Positions 24,821 to 33,197 of a stretch of 64,000 nt of DNA are shown here, piece after piece; within the stretch, counting starts at the first letter, position 1, and each line of letters starts with the position of its first letter. The notes beneath the pieces were generated by a model that was not told the origin of the DNA, ran no database searches, and saw only the letters and a list, made by a program, of their open reading frames with translations. The position numbers were made by a program, and so were the translations under genes. Source of the stretch: Devosia sp. (GTDB lineage: Bacteria > Pseudomonadota > Alphaproteobacteria > Rhizobiales > Devosiaceae); the NCBI RefSeq assembly GCF_017744655.1, contig NZ_JAGIAW010000001.1, positions 372,001-436,000 of the forward strand. Reading direction: 5' to 3'.

Positions 24821-25659
24821 CAGACGAGTTCCCGCATGGCTTGTTCGTATTGCTCTTTATTCGGCACGCCGTGATGCCAGGCGACGTTGTCGTGCATGAA
24901 GCTGACGCCCTTGCCCTTAAAGGTGTTGGCGATGACGCAGAGCGGTTTGCCGCGGCCCTTTGGCGAGGCCGAGAGGACTTCGAGCAGTTTGGCGTGGTCG
25001 TGGCCATCGACGACTTCAACATGCCAGCCGAAGGCGCGCCACTTGTCATCAAGCGGATCGAGCGAGGCGGTGTCCTCGGTACGCGCGCCCTGCTGCAGGC
25101 GGTTGCGGTCGATGATGAGTGTCAGGTTTTCCAGCTTGCGGTGGCCGCCGGTGAGAGCTGCCTCCCAATTGCTGCCTTCCTGCAGTTCACCATCGCCGGT
25201 GAGGACGAAGGTGCGGTAGTCGGCATTGTCGATCTGGCCGGCAATGGCGATGCCGAGGGCGACGGGGAGGCCGTGGCCGAGCGGTCCGGTATTGGTTTCG
25301 ACGCCGGGGAGGTAATTGCGGTTCGGGTGGCCGTTGAGCTTCGAGAGCGGCTTCATGTAGTCCGAAAGGTCCGCCTCCGGGAAATAGCCAGCGCGGGCGA
25401 GGACGGAGTAGAAGGCGCCGGTGCAATGGCCCTTGCTCATGACGAAGCGATCGCGCTTTGGATCGCGCGGGTTCTTCGGGTCGTAGCGCATGACGCCGAA
25501 GTAGAGGGTCGCGAGCACGTCGGTGGCGCTGAAATCGCCGCCCGGGTGGCCCTGCTGGGCCTCATAGACCATCTGGAAGCTGCGGCGGCGTATCCACAAC
25601 GCCTGCGCGGCGATATCGCCCACGAGGTCGTTCTTGAGGGGAGCGGCGGGTGATGGCAA
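24820..25659 (-). CDS. Transketolase N-terminal subunit (TTG start)
   Basis: A 279-residue thiamine-diphosphate domain. It has QQGHPGGDFSATDVLATLYF, the GHCTGAFYSVLARAGYF segment, LGHGLPVALGIAIAGQ, the TPP motif GDGELQEGSNWEAALTGG ending in LIIDRN, and VSFMHDNVAWHHGVP near the C-terminus. I place the start at TTG 25659 because GGAGG lies five to six bases upstream. The ATG at 25749 would add 30 residues that do not resemble the family. It is the first gene of the operon and faces the DeoR gene. Confidence 0.88.
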   Translation of the reverse strand: MPSPAAPLKNDLVGDIAAQALWIRRRSFQMVYEAQQGHPGGDFSATDVLATLYFGVMRYDPKNPRDPKRDRFVMSKGHCTGAFYSVLARAGYFPEADLSDYMKPLSKLNGHPNRNYLPGVETNTGPLGHGLPVALGIAIAGQIDNADYRTFVLTGDGELQEGSNWEAALTGGHRKLENLTLIIDRNRLQQGARTEDTASLDPLDDKWRAFGWHVEVVDGHDHAKLLEVLSASPKGRGKPLCVIANTFKGKGVSFMHDNVAWHHGVPNKEQYEQAMRELV

Positions 25660-25911
25660 GGGGACCTCCGTCGGCAATTGCCTCAGCGAAAAATGCCGAG
25701 GCGGGATGCTCTTGTATGGTTGAGTACCGCTTGCTTTGCTTTCGTGCAATACGGAAAATTTGTGATTTTTTGCGTTTCGTGTTTCGAATGGTGATGAAGG
25801 TCGTGTGCAGGACGGTGTTTCTCCACCTATTTATGGGCCAGGGAAGCGAGAGAGATTGCGGACTTGCCGCGACAAAGCGATATGGTGGCGAGATAAAGAG
25901 GGTGGGGATAA
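25660..25911. promoter_or_regulatory. Divergent control region of the sugar operon and deoR-type gene
   Basis: This 252-base gap holds both promoters. TTTCGTG occurs at 25740-25746 and 25775-25781 and is followed directly by TTTCGAA at 25782-25788, in an AT-rich stretch. Repeated TTTCG words are the type of operator bound by DeoR-family sugar regulators. I see no gene in the gap. Confidence 0.4.
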
Positions 25912-26742
25912 ATGGCGCAGAAACCGAGAGGCGGACGTCGGGCCGCTAGCGAGACACAATCTGGTGCCGCGCCGCAATTGCTGGCCGAACCGCGGCGCAT
26001 GCGCATTCTCGAATGGCTGCAAGAAGAAGGAAGCGCGAGGGTTCGCGATCTTTCGTCAGCATTCGGTGTTTCCGAGGCGACTATCCGCCAGGATCTCGAA
26101 CGGCTTGAGGCCGACGGCAATATTACCCGCGAGCATGGCGGGGCTTATCTGAAGTCCATACCCCAGCAGGTGCAGTCGATGACGCTGCAGCATGTGCAGA
26201 ACATGGACAAGAAGCGCGCCATCGGCATGGCGGCGGCGGCGCTGGTTGCCAACAACGATACACTAATTATCGACTCGGGTACGACGACGACGCAGTTCGC
26301 CGAAAATCTGAAGCCGCGGCAGGATCTTAATATTATCACCAATGCGCTGAACATTGCGCTGATCCTGGGGGCGATCCCGACCAATACGGTGCATATGCCT
26401 GCAGGACAGTTCAAGGCGCCGACGCTGAGCCTTTCCGGAGAGAAGTCGGTCGAATTCTTCGTCGGGATCTATGCGCAGAAGCTGTTTTTGGCGACGGCGG
26501 GCGTGTCGTTCGATGTGGGCCTGACTTATCCCGCGATCGGGGACATTTATGTCAAGCGGGCCATGGTGAAGGCCGCCTCGCATGTCTATCTGCTGGCTGA
26601 TTCCACCAAGATCGGGCGCGTATCGTTTTCTGCTCTCGGAGGAGTGGAATTGGTGCACACACTGATAACCGATGACGGCATTGCCGACGAAGATCGTGCA
26701 CAGTTCGAGAAGCGCGGCGTCGAGGTTATTGTTGCCCGCTAG
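25912..26742 (+). CDS. DeoR/GlpR family transcriptional regulator
   Basis: A 276-residue regulator with an N-terminal winged helix (RRMRILEWLQEEGSARVRDL, FGVSEATIRQDLERLEADG) and a C-terminal DeoR sensor domain (DSGTTTTQFAENL near residue 122, LATAGVSFDVGLTYPAIGDIYVKRAM, LLADSTKIGRVSF). The sensor domain resembles ribose-5-phosphate isomerase and binds phosphorylated sugars. Divergent placement next to the kinase and transketolase genes makes it the likely local repressor, induced by a phosphosugar intermediate. An N-terminal tail of about 25 residues precedes the HTH. Confidence 0.9.
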   Translation: MAQKPRGGRRAASETQSGAAPQLLAEPRRMRILEWLQEEGSARVRDLSSAFGVSEATIRQDLERLEADGNITREHGGAYLKSIPQQVQSMTLQHVQNMDKKRAIGMAAAALVANNDTLIIDSGTTTTQFAENLKPRQDLNIITNALNIALILGAIPTNTVHMPAGQFKAPTLSLSGEKSVEFFVGIYAQKLFLATAGVSFDVGLTYPAIGDIYVKRAMVKAASHVYLLADSTKIGRVSFSALGGVELVHTLITDDGIADEDRAQFEKRGVEVIVAR

Positions 26743-26937
26743 GGCGTGACTCACTCGATAAAACGCAAGCACTCGCAGAAAATCAAAAGGATTTGGCGAT
26801 TCCGGGCCTCTGCCGTCCAATCGTGATTTAACCGCGCCAGCATTCCCATCTGGCCCCGAAGTTTGAAGGGCACAATTGCGGGTAGTCGAGAAAATCAGCT
26901 TGCCACTCGCAGTGTCAGACCCTAGGAAAACCCAGAT

Positions 26938-27013
26938 GCGCCTATAGCTCAATGGTTAGAGCCGACCGCTCATAACGGTCTGGTTGGGGGTTCAAGTCCC
27001 TCTGGGCGCACCA
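26938..27013 (+). tRNA. tRNA with anticodon CAT (tRNA-Ile2 or tRNA-Met)
   Basis: A complete 76-base cloverleaf. The acceptor stem GCGCCTA pairs with TGGGCGC, the D arm is GCTC/GAGC, the anticodon stem is GACCG/CGGTC with loop CTCATAA, the T arm is GGGGG-TTCAAGT-CCCTC, and CCA is encoded. The anticodon CAT fits elongator Met or the lysidine-modified Ile2 species. The short D loop and the TTCAAGTCC T-loop context resemble bacterial Ile2, but I cannot settle it. A candidate promoter TTGCCA-N17-TAGGAA lies at 26900-26928. Confidence 0.95.
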
Positions 27014-27044
27014 TCTTTCTCCCTGACATGGCGACCCGCATGCC

Positions 27045-27098
27045 CACGGATAGAATCCGTGTTGTGGTACGATCTGATTTCGGCTTGGATGCCGAAAT
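27045..27098. repeat. Two perfect hairpins downstream of the tRNA
   Basis: CACGGAT-AGA-ATCCGTG at 27045-27061 and ATTTCGGC-TTGGAT-GCCGAAAT at 27077-27098 lie in the 200-base gap between the tRNA and the ABC transporter gene. Neither has a clear T-run. They could stop or process the tRNA transcript, or act in the leader of the binding-protein gene. Nothing else is visible in the gap. Confidence 0.45.
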
Positions 27099-27214
27099 TG
27101 GAAAACGGTGCCGCCAGCAACGCCATGGCGCGCAAGCGCTTTTCTCGACTCCTTTGGTAGGATTTTGCAGAGTTAAGGGGCTGCGGGGAATGCCGCGGTG
27201 ATCAGGAGAAGAAG

Positions 27215-28813
27215 ATGACCAAGACGGTTGCACGAGGTCTTTCGCTGTTGCTTTGCGGGACGATGCTCGCCGCTGTGCCGAGTTTCGCCCAGGATGCCCA
27301 GACCGGCGGAACGCTGCGCGTGGTGACCTATGAGCCGCTCTGCCTCGACCAGAACGAAGGCTCGTCGCGCAATACGCAGACAGCCCTGCAGGACGTCTAT
27401 GATCGTCTCGTCTCGGAAGACTTGGAAGGTCAGTTCCATCCGTGGATCGCCAGCGAATGGTCGATTTCGGACGATGGCCTGACCTATGCCTTCACCATTC
27501 GCGACGGCGTGCTGTTCCATGACGGCACTGCGCTCGATGCGGAAGCGGTGCGCGTGAACCTGCAGCGTTGGGTCGATGACAAGGGTGCCGGTGGTGTGCC
27601 GGTCGAGAGCGTTGCCGTCGATGGCAATGTGGTCACCGTGACGCTGAAGTCGGCCTATAGTCCGCTGCTGCATGATCTGAGCGAGCCAGTGCTGGGCTTT
27701 GTCTCGCCGGCTTCTATCGAAAAATATTCCAAGGAAGATCGCTGCACGGGTGGTCCTGATATCACCGTGGGTTCGGGGCCGTTCAAGGTGGTTGCGCGTA
27801 CTTCGGGGCAGGACCTGATCCTTGAGCGCAACGATGCCTATGCCTGGGCGCCGGAGAATGCGGTGCACGATGGGGCGGCCTATCTTGATCGCGTTGAGCT
27901 GCGTTTCCTGACTGAAGATGCGGTGCGTGTTGGTGCGGTGGAATCCGATCAGGCTGATATTGCGACCGGTGTTCCGGCCATTGCGGTGGAAGACGTGGAA
28001 GCCAATGCCAACCTGACGCTGCTTCGCACCGAACAGCCGGGTATTCCATGGTCGTTCTGGGTCAATCAGTCCAAGCCTGCTTTGGCTGATGTGAAGGTGC
28101 GCGAAGCGCTGCGCATTGGTGTCGATTATCCGGCGCTGATCGAAGCCGTCTTCCTCGGCACTGCTACGCCGGCCTATTCGGCGCTGACGCCGGGGATTTC
28201 GTTTGGCTATGACGCCAAGCTCGAAGGCTCGTGGTCGTATGATCCGGCGGCTGCCGCGGCGCTGCTCGATGAGGCCGGCTGGGTGGTCGGTTCGGATGGC
28301 ATTCGCGAAAAGGATGGCGCGCGCCTGAGCCTCGTTAGCCTGTCGGCCGTGAACTGGAACAACCAGCAGCGTGAGCTGTTCGCGCAGGGTATCCAGGCCA
28401 ATCTGCAGCAGATCGGCGTTGAATTCACCCGCGAAGTGCTCGATTTCGCCACGGTGGATGCACGCTTCAAGGCCAATGAATATGACCTTGTCGACACCTC
28501 GCAGTCGGCGGCTGAACCGAACCTGCTGTTCGGTGCATTCCAGTCCGAGCAGCTTTGGGAAACCAACACCAATTGGGGCTTTGTGAACGATCCCGCGCTG
28601 GATGCCGAGCTTGAAGCGGCCCTGGCAACGACCGATCGTGACGAACGCATCGGGCACTATGTGAAGGCTCAGGAGATCATCAAGGACAATGCCTACCTGA
28701 TCCCGATTGCCAATCCGCAGGTCTTGATCGCGGTCAACAATCGCGTGCAGGGTGTGACCTTCGGCACTTCGGGCCAGGTCGGCAGCTATTACGACGTCTG
28801 GCTGCAGCAGTAG
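27215..28813 (+). CDS. ABC transporter substrate-binding protein, family 5 (peptide/nickel type)
   Basis: A 532-residue periplasmic binding protein with signal peptide (MTKTVARGLSLLL... SFAQ). SBP_bac_5 features include GGTLRVVTYEPLCLDQNEG at the mature N-terminus, the LAEEW-like IASEWSISDDGLTYAFTIRDGVLFHDGTALDAE and PVLGFVSPASIEKYSKED. AGGAGAAG precedes the ATG. It delivers a ligand to the permease pair encoded next. Family 5 proteins bind oligopeptides, but also nickel complexes, glycosides or opines, so the ligand is open. Confidence 0.92.
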   Translation: MTKTVARGLSLLLCGTMLAAVPSFAQDAQTGGTLRVVTYEPLCLDQNEGSSRNTQTALQDVYDRLVSEDLEGQFHPWIASEWSISDDGLTYAFTIRDGVLFHDGTALDAEAVRVNLQRWVDDKGAGGVPVESVAVDGNVVTVTLKSAYSPLLHDLSEPVLGFVSPASIEKYSKEDRCTGGPDITVGSGPFKVVARTSGQDLILERNDAYAWAPENAVHDGAAYLDRVELRFLTEDAVRVGAVESDQADIATGVPAIAVEDVEANANLTLLRTEQPGIPWSFWVNQSKPALADVKVREALRIGVDYPALIEAVFLGTATPAYSALTPGISFGYDAKLEGSWSYDPAAAAALLDEAGWVVGSDGIREKDGARLSLVSLSAVNWNNQQRELFAQGIQANLQQIGVEFTREVLDFATVDARFKANEYDLVDTSQSAAEPNLLFGAFQSEQLWETNTNWGFVNDPALDAELEAALATTDRDERIGHYVKAQEIIKDNAYLIPIANPQVLIAVNNRVQGVTFGTSGQVGSYYDVWLQQ

Positions 28814-28823
28814 GATTTTCGAC

Positions 28824-29756
28824 TTGGCCTTGGCCAAAGAACTTTTCACACGCCTTCTGGCGGGAGCGGCGGTCCTCTGGGCCGCCGCTTCTCTAGCATT
28901 CATCGTGTTGCAACTGCTGCCCAGCGATCCCGTGCAGGTGATCTATGGGGCCGACAGCACGGTTACGCCGGAAATGCGCGATCGCATTCGCGCCGATTTC
29001 GGGCTCGATCAGCCGCTCTGGCAGCAATATGCGGGGTTTGTGTCTCGCACGGTGACCGGCGATCTCGGCACGTCGTATCAGCAGCGGCGGACGGTGGTTT
29101 CCATCATTACCAGTGAACTGGGTTCGACGATTACGCTCGCGAGCCTTGCGGTGTTGCTGGCTTTTTCGCTGGCGGTGTTGGCGACGCTGGCGACGGCTGG
29201 GCGGGACAATTGGCTGCGGCGGGTGATTTCGTCGCTGGAACTGGTGAGCGTTTCGACGCCGGCCTTCTGGATCGGGCTGCTGCTTCTCACCTTCTTTTCG
29301 TTTCAGTGGCCAATCTTTCCGGTGGTGGGCGATCAGGGGTGGAAATCCCTCGTGTTGCCGGTGGCGACGCTGGGCATTGCGCTCTTCGGAACGCTGAGCC
29401 AGGTGATGCGCAATGAGATGGATCAGGCGCTGGAGCAGCCTTTTGCGCTGACGGCGCGGACGCGGGGACTGTCCCTATGGGCGGTACGCTGGCGGCATGC
29501 CTTACGGCATGCGCTGATCCCAGCATTGACTATTGCGGCCGAGACATTTGGGGCGCTGCTGGCTGGGGCAATCATTACCGAGCAGGTGTTTGGACGGCCG
29601 GGGCTGGGGCGGATCACGCTGCAGGCGGTGCGCAATCAGGACATTCCAGTTGTGCTCGGCGTCGTTCTGTTTTCGGCCTTCGTCTTTGTGACCATCAATA
29701 TCATCGTCGATCTGCTCTATCGCGTCGTCGATCCGCGTTTGCGAGCCCGCGCATGA
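28824..29756 (+). CDS. ABC transporter permease, DppB type
   Basis: A 310-residue permease with six membrane helices. The N-terminal signature is FIVLQLLPSDPVQVIYG, followed by FGLDQPLWQQYAGFVSRTVTGDLGTSYQ, and the EAA loop TARTRGLSLWAVRWRHALRHALIPA. It pairs with the DppC-type protein whose start overlaps its stop (ATGA). Together they form the membrane channel of the importer. Confidence 0.92.
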   Translation: MALAKELFTRLLAGAAVLWAAASLAFIVLQLLPSDPVQVIYGADSTVTPEMRDRIRADFGLDQPLWQQYAGFVSRTVTGDLGTSYQQRRTVVSIITSELGSTITLASLAVLLAFSLAVLATLATAGRDNWLRRVISSLELVSVSTPAFWIGLLLLTFFSFQWPIFPVVGDQGWKSLVLPVATLGIALFGTLSQVMRNEMDQALEQPFALTARTRGLSLWAVRWRHALRHALIPALTIAAETFGALLAGAIITEQVFGRPGLGRITLQAVRNQDIPVVLGVVLFSAFVFVTINIIVDLLYRVVDPRLRARA

Positions 29757-30616
29757 CCAATCTTTCCATCGAAATGGGCGGCGCCGGCGAAGCGGCAGGC
29801 CGTTTGCGGCGTGGACGCGTGCCGTTTGGCGTGGTGCTGGCGGGGCTGATCCTGGCGTTCATGGCTGTATGTGCCGTGGCGCCGGGCTTTGTGGCGCCTT
29901 ACGATCCCTATGCGCCTGATCTGCTTGCTTCGCTGAAGCCGCCGTCCTGGGCGCATATCTTTGGGACCGATCAGCTCGGGCGCGATATCTTTTCGCGCGT
30001 GGTGCATGGCGCGAGCTATTCGCTCTATATCGGGCTGTGCGCTACGGCGCTGGCGGTGGCAGCAGGGATTGTCATTGGGCTCAGTGCCGGTGTGGCTGGT
30101 GGGTTTATTGATCTGGCGCTGATGCGGGTTATCGATGTGCTTTTGGCCTTTCCGGGCCTTCTTATGTCGATGGCCGTGGTGGCGTTTTTGGGCACGGGCG
30201 TGACCAATATTCTCATCGCCATCGCGATTGCTTCCATTCCCGGCTATGCGCGCATCGTGCGGGCGCAGGTGATGGTGGTGCGGACGTCGGGCTATGTGGA
30301 GGCGGCGCGCGTATTGGGTCAGCCGCCGATGCGGACGCTCTTGCGGCACATTCTGCCCAATACCGTAGGGCCGCTGATCGTGCTCTCGACGCTGGGGATC
30401 GGTAGCGCCATCCTGCAATCGGCGGCGCTGAGCTATCTCGGGCTCGGGCCAAAGGCGCCGACGCCGGAATGGGGGCTGATGCTCTCCGAAGGGCAGGGTT
30501 ATCTGAGGCGCGGCTGGTGGGTCGGGATTTTCCCGGGCGTGTTTGCGACGGCGACGATCATTTCGACCACCGTGCTTGGGCGGTACATCAAGGCCTTGAC
30601 CGATGGGAGGGCGTGA
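29753..30616 (+). CDS. ABC transporter permease, DppC type
   Basis: The start at 29753 overlaps the upstream stop by four bases; the longer frame lies within the dppB-like gene and is not used. The 287-residue protein has the DppC hallmarks: VAPYDPYAPDLLASLKPPSWAHIFGTDQLGRDIFSRVVHGA after the first helix, the EAA loop EAARVLGQPPMRTLLRHILPN, and LGLGPKAPTPEWGLML near the end. Its stop overlaps the ATPase start by one base (TGATG). Confidence 0.93.
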   Translation: MTNLSIEMGGAGEAAGRLRRGRVPFGVVLAGLILAFMAVCAVAPGFVAPYDPYAPDLLASLKPPSWAHIFGTDQLGRDIFSRVVHGASYSLYIGLCATALAVAAGIVIGLSAGVAGGFIDLALMRVIDVLLAFPGLLMSMAVVAFLGTGVTNILIAIAIASIPGYARIVRAQVMVVRTSGYVEAARVLGQPPMRTLLRHILPNTVGPLIVLSTLGIGSAILQSAALSYLGLGPKAPTPEWGLMLSEGQGYLRRGWWVGIFPGVFATATIISTTVLGRYIKALTDGRA

Positions 30617-32232
30617 TGGCGCTGCTTGAAGTACGCGATCTCTCCATTCGCTTTGTCGGCCGTTCGCATGAGGAGGACGTGCAGGCGGTGCGCGGCTTGA
30701 GCTTTTCGCTCGCTGCAGGGGAGTGTGTCGCCATTGTTGGCGAGTCCGGATCGGGCAAGTCGGCGACGGCGCGGGCGCTGGTCGGGCTTGCCGGAGACAA
30801 TGCGCTGGTTGAGGGCAGTGTCAGTCTTGGAGGGCGGGAACTGCTGAAGCTGTCGCAGCGCGACTGGTTGGGGGTGCGGGGGCGGAATATCGGCTTCGTG
30901 CTGCAGGATGCGCTGGTGTCGCTCGATCCCTTGCGAAAGATCGGCAGGGAGGTTGCAGAGACCATCGAGCGGCATCGCCTATTGCCGCGTGGTGAGATCA
31001 AGGGGCGTGTCGTTGAACTGCTGACACAGGTGGGGATCGGCGATGCTCAATCCCGGTTGGATGCCTATGCCCATCAATTGTCGGGCGGCTTGCGGCAGAG
31101 GGCGCTGATTGCTTCGGCGCTGTCTGGCGATCCCGGGCTGCTGATCGCGGACGAGCCGACGACGGCGCTCGATGTGGTGGTGCAGGCGCAAATCCTGAAG
31201 CTGCTCAACGGCATGAAGCAGGCGGGCAAGGCGCTGCTGCTGATTTCGCACGATCTGGCGGTGGTGGCCGAACTGGCTGATCGCATCATCGTCATGAAGG
31301 ACGGCGTGGCCGTCGAGAGCGGCACGCCGACGCAGATTTTCGCCAATCCGCAAAATGACTATACGCGGGCGCTGCTGGCGGCCATTCCGTCGGCGCGGAC
31401 GCGCGGGCTGTCGCTGGTGACGGGGAGCGGAGGCGAGGCGACCGAGAGTGTCGGCATAGTGCCGCGATTGCCGGTGCTGGAGGTTGGCGAGGCCGTACGG
31501 GTCTTTGGCAAGCGGGCGGCGGTGGATGATGTCTCGCTGACCGTGGTGGCGGGCGAGACGCTCGGGATTGTCGGGGCTTCGGGCAGCGGCAAGACGACGC
31601 TGGCGCGGTTGATCATGGGGCTGGAGGCGCCGGATAGTGGCTCGGTGACGCTGAAGGGGGCAGACTGGTCCGCTCTGCATGAGCGGCAGCGGCGGCCGTT
31701 GCGGCATCTGGTGCAATTGGTTTCACAGGACCCGATGAGTGCGTTCGATCCACGGTTTACAGTGGAGCGCATTCTCGATGAGGCGCTCGAAGCGCGTGAG
31801 TTCGACAGGTCAAGCTGGGCGGAGCGGCGGCTGGCGCTGCTGAAGTCGGTGGGACTATCGGAAGCGCATCTGTCGCGACGTCCGCGCCAATTGTCGGGCG
31901 GGCAGCGGCAGCGCGTGGCGATTGCGCGGGCGCTGGCGATGGAGCCGGAAATTCTCGTCTGCGACGAGCCGGTTTCGGCGCTCGATGTGTCGACGCAGGC
32001 GCAGGTGCTGGACTTGCTGCTGGATTTGAAGCGCAGGCTGGGGCTGACGATCGTCTTCGTGTCGCATGACCTGGGCGTGGTGCAGCATGTCAGCGATCGC
32101 GTCGTGGTGATGAACGAGGGGCGGATCGTCGAAGAAGGTGCGGTCGAAGAGGTGCTGGCCTCGCCGCGGCATGACTATACGCGTGCGCTGCTGGCGGCGC
32201 AGCCCCGGTTGCCGGAGGGTGTGGCGGGCTAG
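30616..32232 (+). CDS. Fused dual ATP-binding protein of a dipeptide-type ABC importer
   Basis: A 538-residue protein with two ABC ATPase domains, equivalent to DppD and DppF joined in one chain. Domain 1 (about 5-235) has GESGSGKSATARALV, LSGGLRQRALIASAL and LLIADEPTTALDVVVQ. Domain 2 (about 290-525) has GASGSGKTTLARLIMG, LSGGQRQRVAIARALA and CDEPVSALDVSTQAQ. Each domain ends with the oligopeptide-transporter tail motif DYTRALLAA. It powers the importer encoded in the three genes upstream. Fusion of this kind is common in alphaproteobacteria. Confidence 0.93.
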   Translation: MALLEVRDLSIRFVGRSHEEDVQAVRGLSFSLAAGECVAIVGESGSGKSATARALVGLAGDNALVEGSVSLGGRELLKLSQRDWLGVRGRNIGFVLQDALVSLDPLRKIGREVAETIERHRLLPRGEIKGRVVELLTQVGIGDAQSRLDAYAHQLSGGLRQRALIASALSGDPGLLIADEPTTALDVVVQAQILKLLNGMKQAGKALLLISHDLAVVAELADRIIVMKDGVAVESGTPTQIFANPQNDYTRALLAAIPSARTRGLSLVTGSGGEATESVGIVPRLPVLEVGEAVRVFGKRAAVDDVSLTVVAGETLGIVGASGSGKTTLARLIMGLEAPDSGSVTLKGADWSALHERQRRPLRHLVQLVSQDPMSAFDPRFTVERILDEALEAREFDRSSWAERRLALLKSVGLSEAHLSRRPRQLSGGQRQRVAIARALAMEPEILVCDEPVSALDVSTQAQVLDLLLDLKRRLGLTIVFVSHDLGVVQHVSDRVVVMNEGRIVEEGAVEEVLASPRHDYTRALLAAQPRLPEGVAG

Positions 32233-32423
32233 GTGTCTTGAGTTTCCGAGGCCGTCGGGGTATTTCGGGGGCACGGTCTGCAGTTCACCGAGGCGTCGCC
32301 GTCCCGCGAGGGAAGCTAAACCTGCTTTAGAGAATACCGACAGGAACGTCCTTGTGCCTCGTCGAAAGCCGGTGACCATCGACACTGCCGAACGGGCGGT
32401 TGAGGCATGTACAAGGATGTGAC

Positions 32424-32960
32424 ATGTCGCGAGAAATTCACGCACTGACTATTGCCGATCTCTCGGCTTTTGCCCGCGCCCTGCGGGAGGCGCTGGCGCA
32501 GCACCAGGCGCCGGTGGGCCATGTGGAAATGCTCAATCTCTTGAGCAAGTCTGCGGGTTACAAGAACTACCAGCATTTCCGGGCCGAGAGCTATGCCGCC
32601 GAGCAGGTGCCGGTGGCACCGAAGCCTGATTCTGAGCTGATCGAGCGGGTGGCGCGGCATTTTGATGAGCGCGGTGTGCTCATGCGCTGGCCGGCGAAGA
32701 ACAGTTTGCAGCCGCTTTGTCTTTGGGCGCTGTGGAGCCGAATGGAGGCAGGCCGGATCTATTCTGATGCTGAGATGACGGCGCTACTGACGGTGTGGGC
32801 CAGCTTTGGCGACCATGCGTTGCTAAGGCGGGCGCTGGTGTCTCTGGGCTATGCCGTGCGCAGCAAGGACGGACGGATCTACCAGCGGATCGAGCAGAAG
32901 CCGCCGGTGGAACTTTCGCCGTTGTTGCGACGGGTCAGGCGGGTCGAGGAGACGGCTTAG
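32424..32960 (+). CDS. DUF2087 domain-containing protein
   Basis: The ATG at 32424 has AGGATG upstream and is preferred to a TTG at 32400. The 178-residue protein begins with a helical segment (LSAFARALREALAQHQA, VEMLNLLSKSAGYKNYQHF) resembling a small DNA-binding-like helix pair. It ends with a DUF2087 domain, EMTALLTVWASFGDHALLRRALVSLGYAVRSKDGRIYQRI. DUF2087 occurs in small regulators and beside ArsR-type HTH domains; function is unproven. Its 3' end overlaps that of the convergent gene by four bases. Confidence 0.75.
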   Translation: MSREIHALTIADLSAFARALREALAQHQAPVGHVEMLNLLSKSAGYKNYQHFRAESYAAEQVPVAPKPDSELIERVARHFDERGVLMRWPAKNSLQPLCLWALWSRMEAGRIYSDAEMTALLTVWASFGDHALLRRALVSLGYAVRSKDGRIYQRIEQKPPVELSPLLRRVRRVEETA

Positions 32961-33163
32961 GCCGTTTTGTTGGTGCCGCGCTGGTAGGCGATCTTGGCAG
33001 CAAGATTTCCCATGCCCTGGGCTTCGGAGATCTTCACCGAGACGAGGCTCGATGCCTGGCTATTCAGTGTCTGCATTTGCGAATAGGCGTCCTTCCGCTT
33101 GGCGCGGTAGTACTGCATCTGATCGTAGCGCGACATGTTCGCTATGGTGCTGAGCTTTCCCAT
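32957..33163 (-). CDS. Small hypothetical protein (68 residues)
   Basis: A 68-residue basic, probably helical protein (MSRYDQMQYYRAKRKDAYSQMQ, NSQASSLVSVKISEAQGMGNLAAKIAYQRG). Start could be codon 1 or the Met at codon 10. No domain is recognised and there is no signal peptide or membrane segment. It is convergent with the DUF2087 gene, and a near-consensus CtrA-like site lies 24 bases upstream of its start. Gln, Tyr and Ser content recalls small flagellar or cell-cycle-linked proteins, but this is weak. Confidence 0.55.
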   Translation of the reverse strand: MGKLSTIANMSRYDQMQYYRAKRKDAYSQMQTLNSQASSLVSVKISEAQGMGNLAAKIAYQRGTNKTA

Positions 33164-33197
33164 GGGGAAAGCATGGCAAGAATTGGTTAGCTGGTTG

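Noticed and set aside
26743..27214. Possible integrated element at the tRNA gene
   Set aside because: No integrase, no duplicated tRNA 3' end that I can see, and ordinary genes on both sides.
26970..27233. Minus-strand frame ending in VRPEGLEPPTRPL over the tRNA
   Set aside because: This ending is a well-known spurious translation of sequence antisense to tRNA genes; the real feature is the tRNA at 26938-27013.
30469..30615. N-terminal extension of the dual ATPase gene
   Set aside because: It lies wholly within the DppC-type gene; the ATPase family begins at the ATG at 30616.
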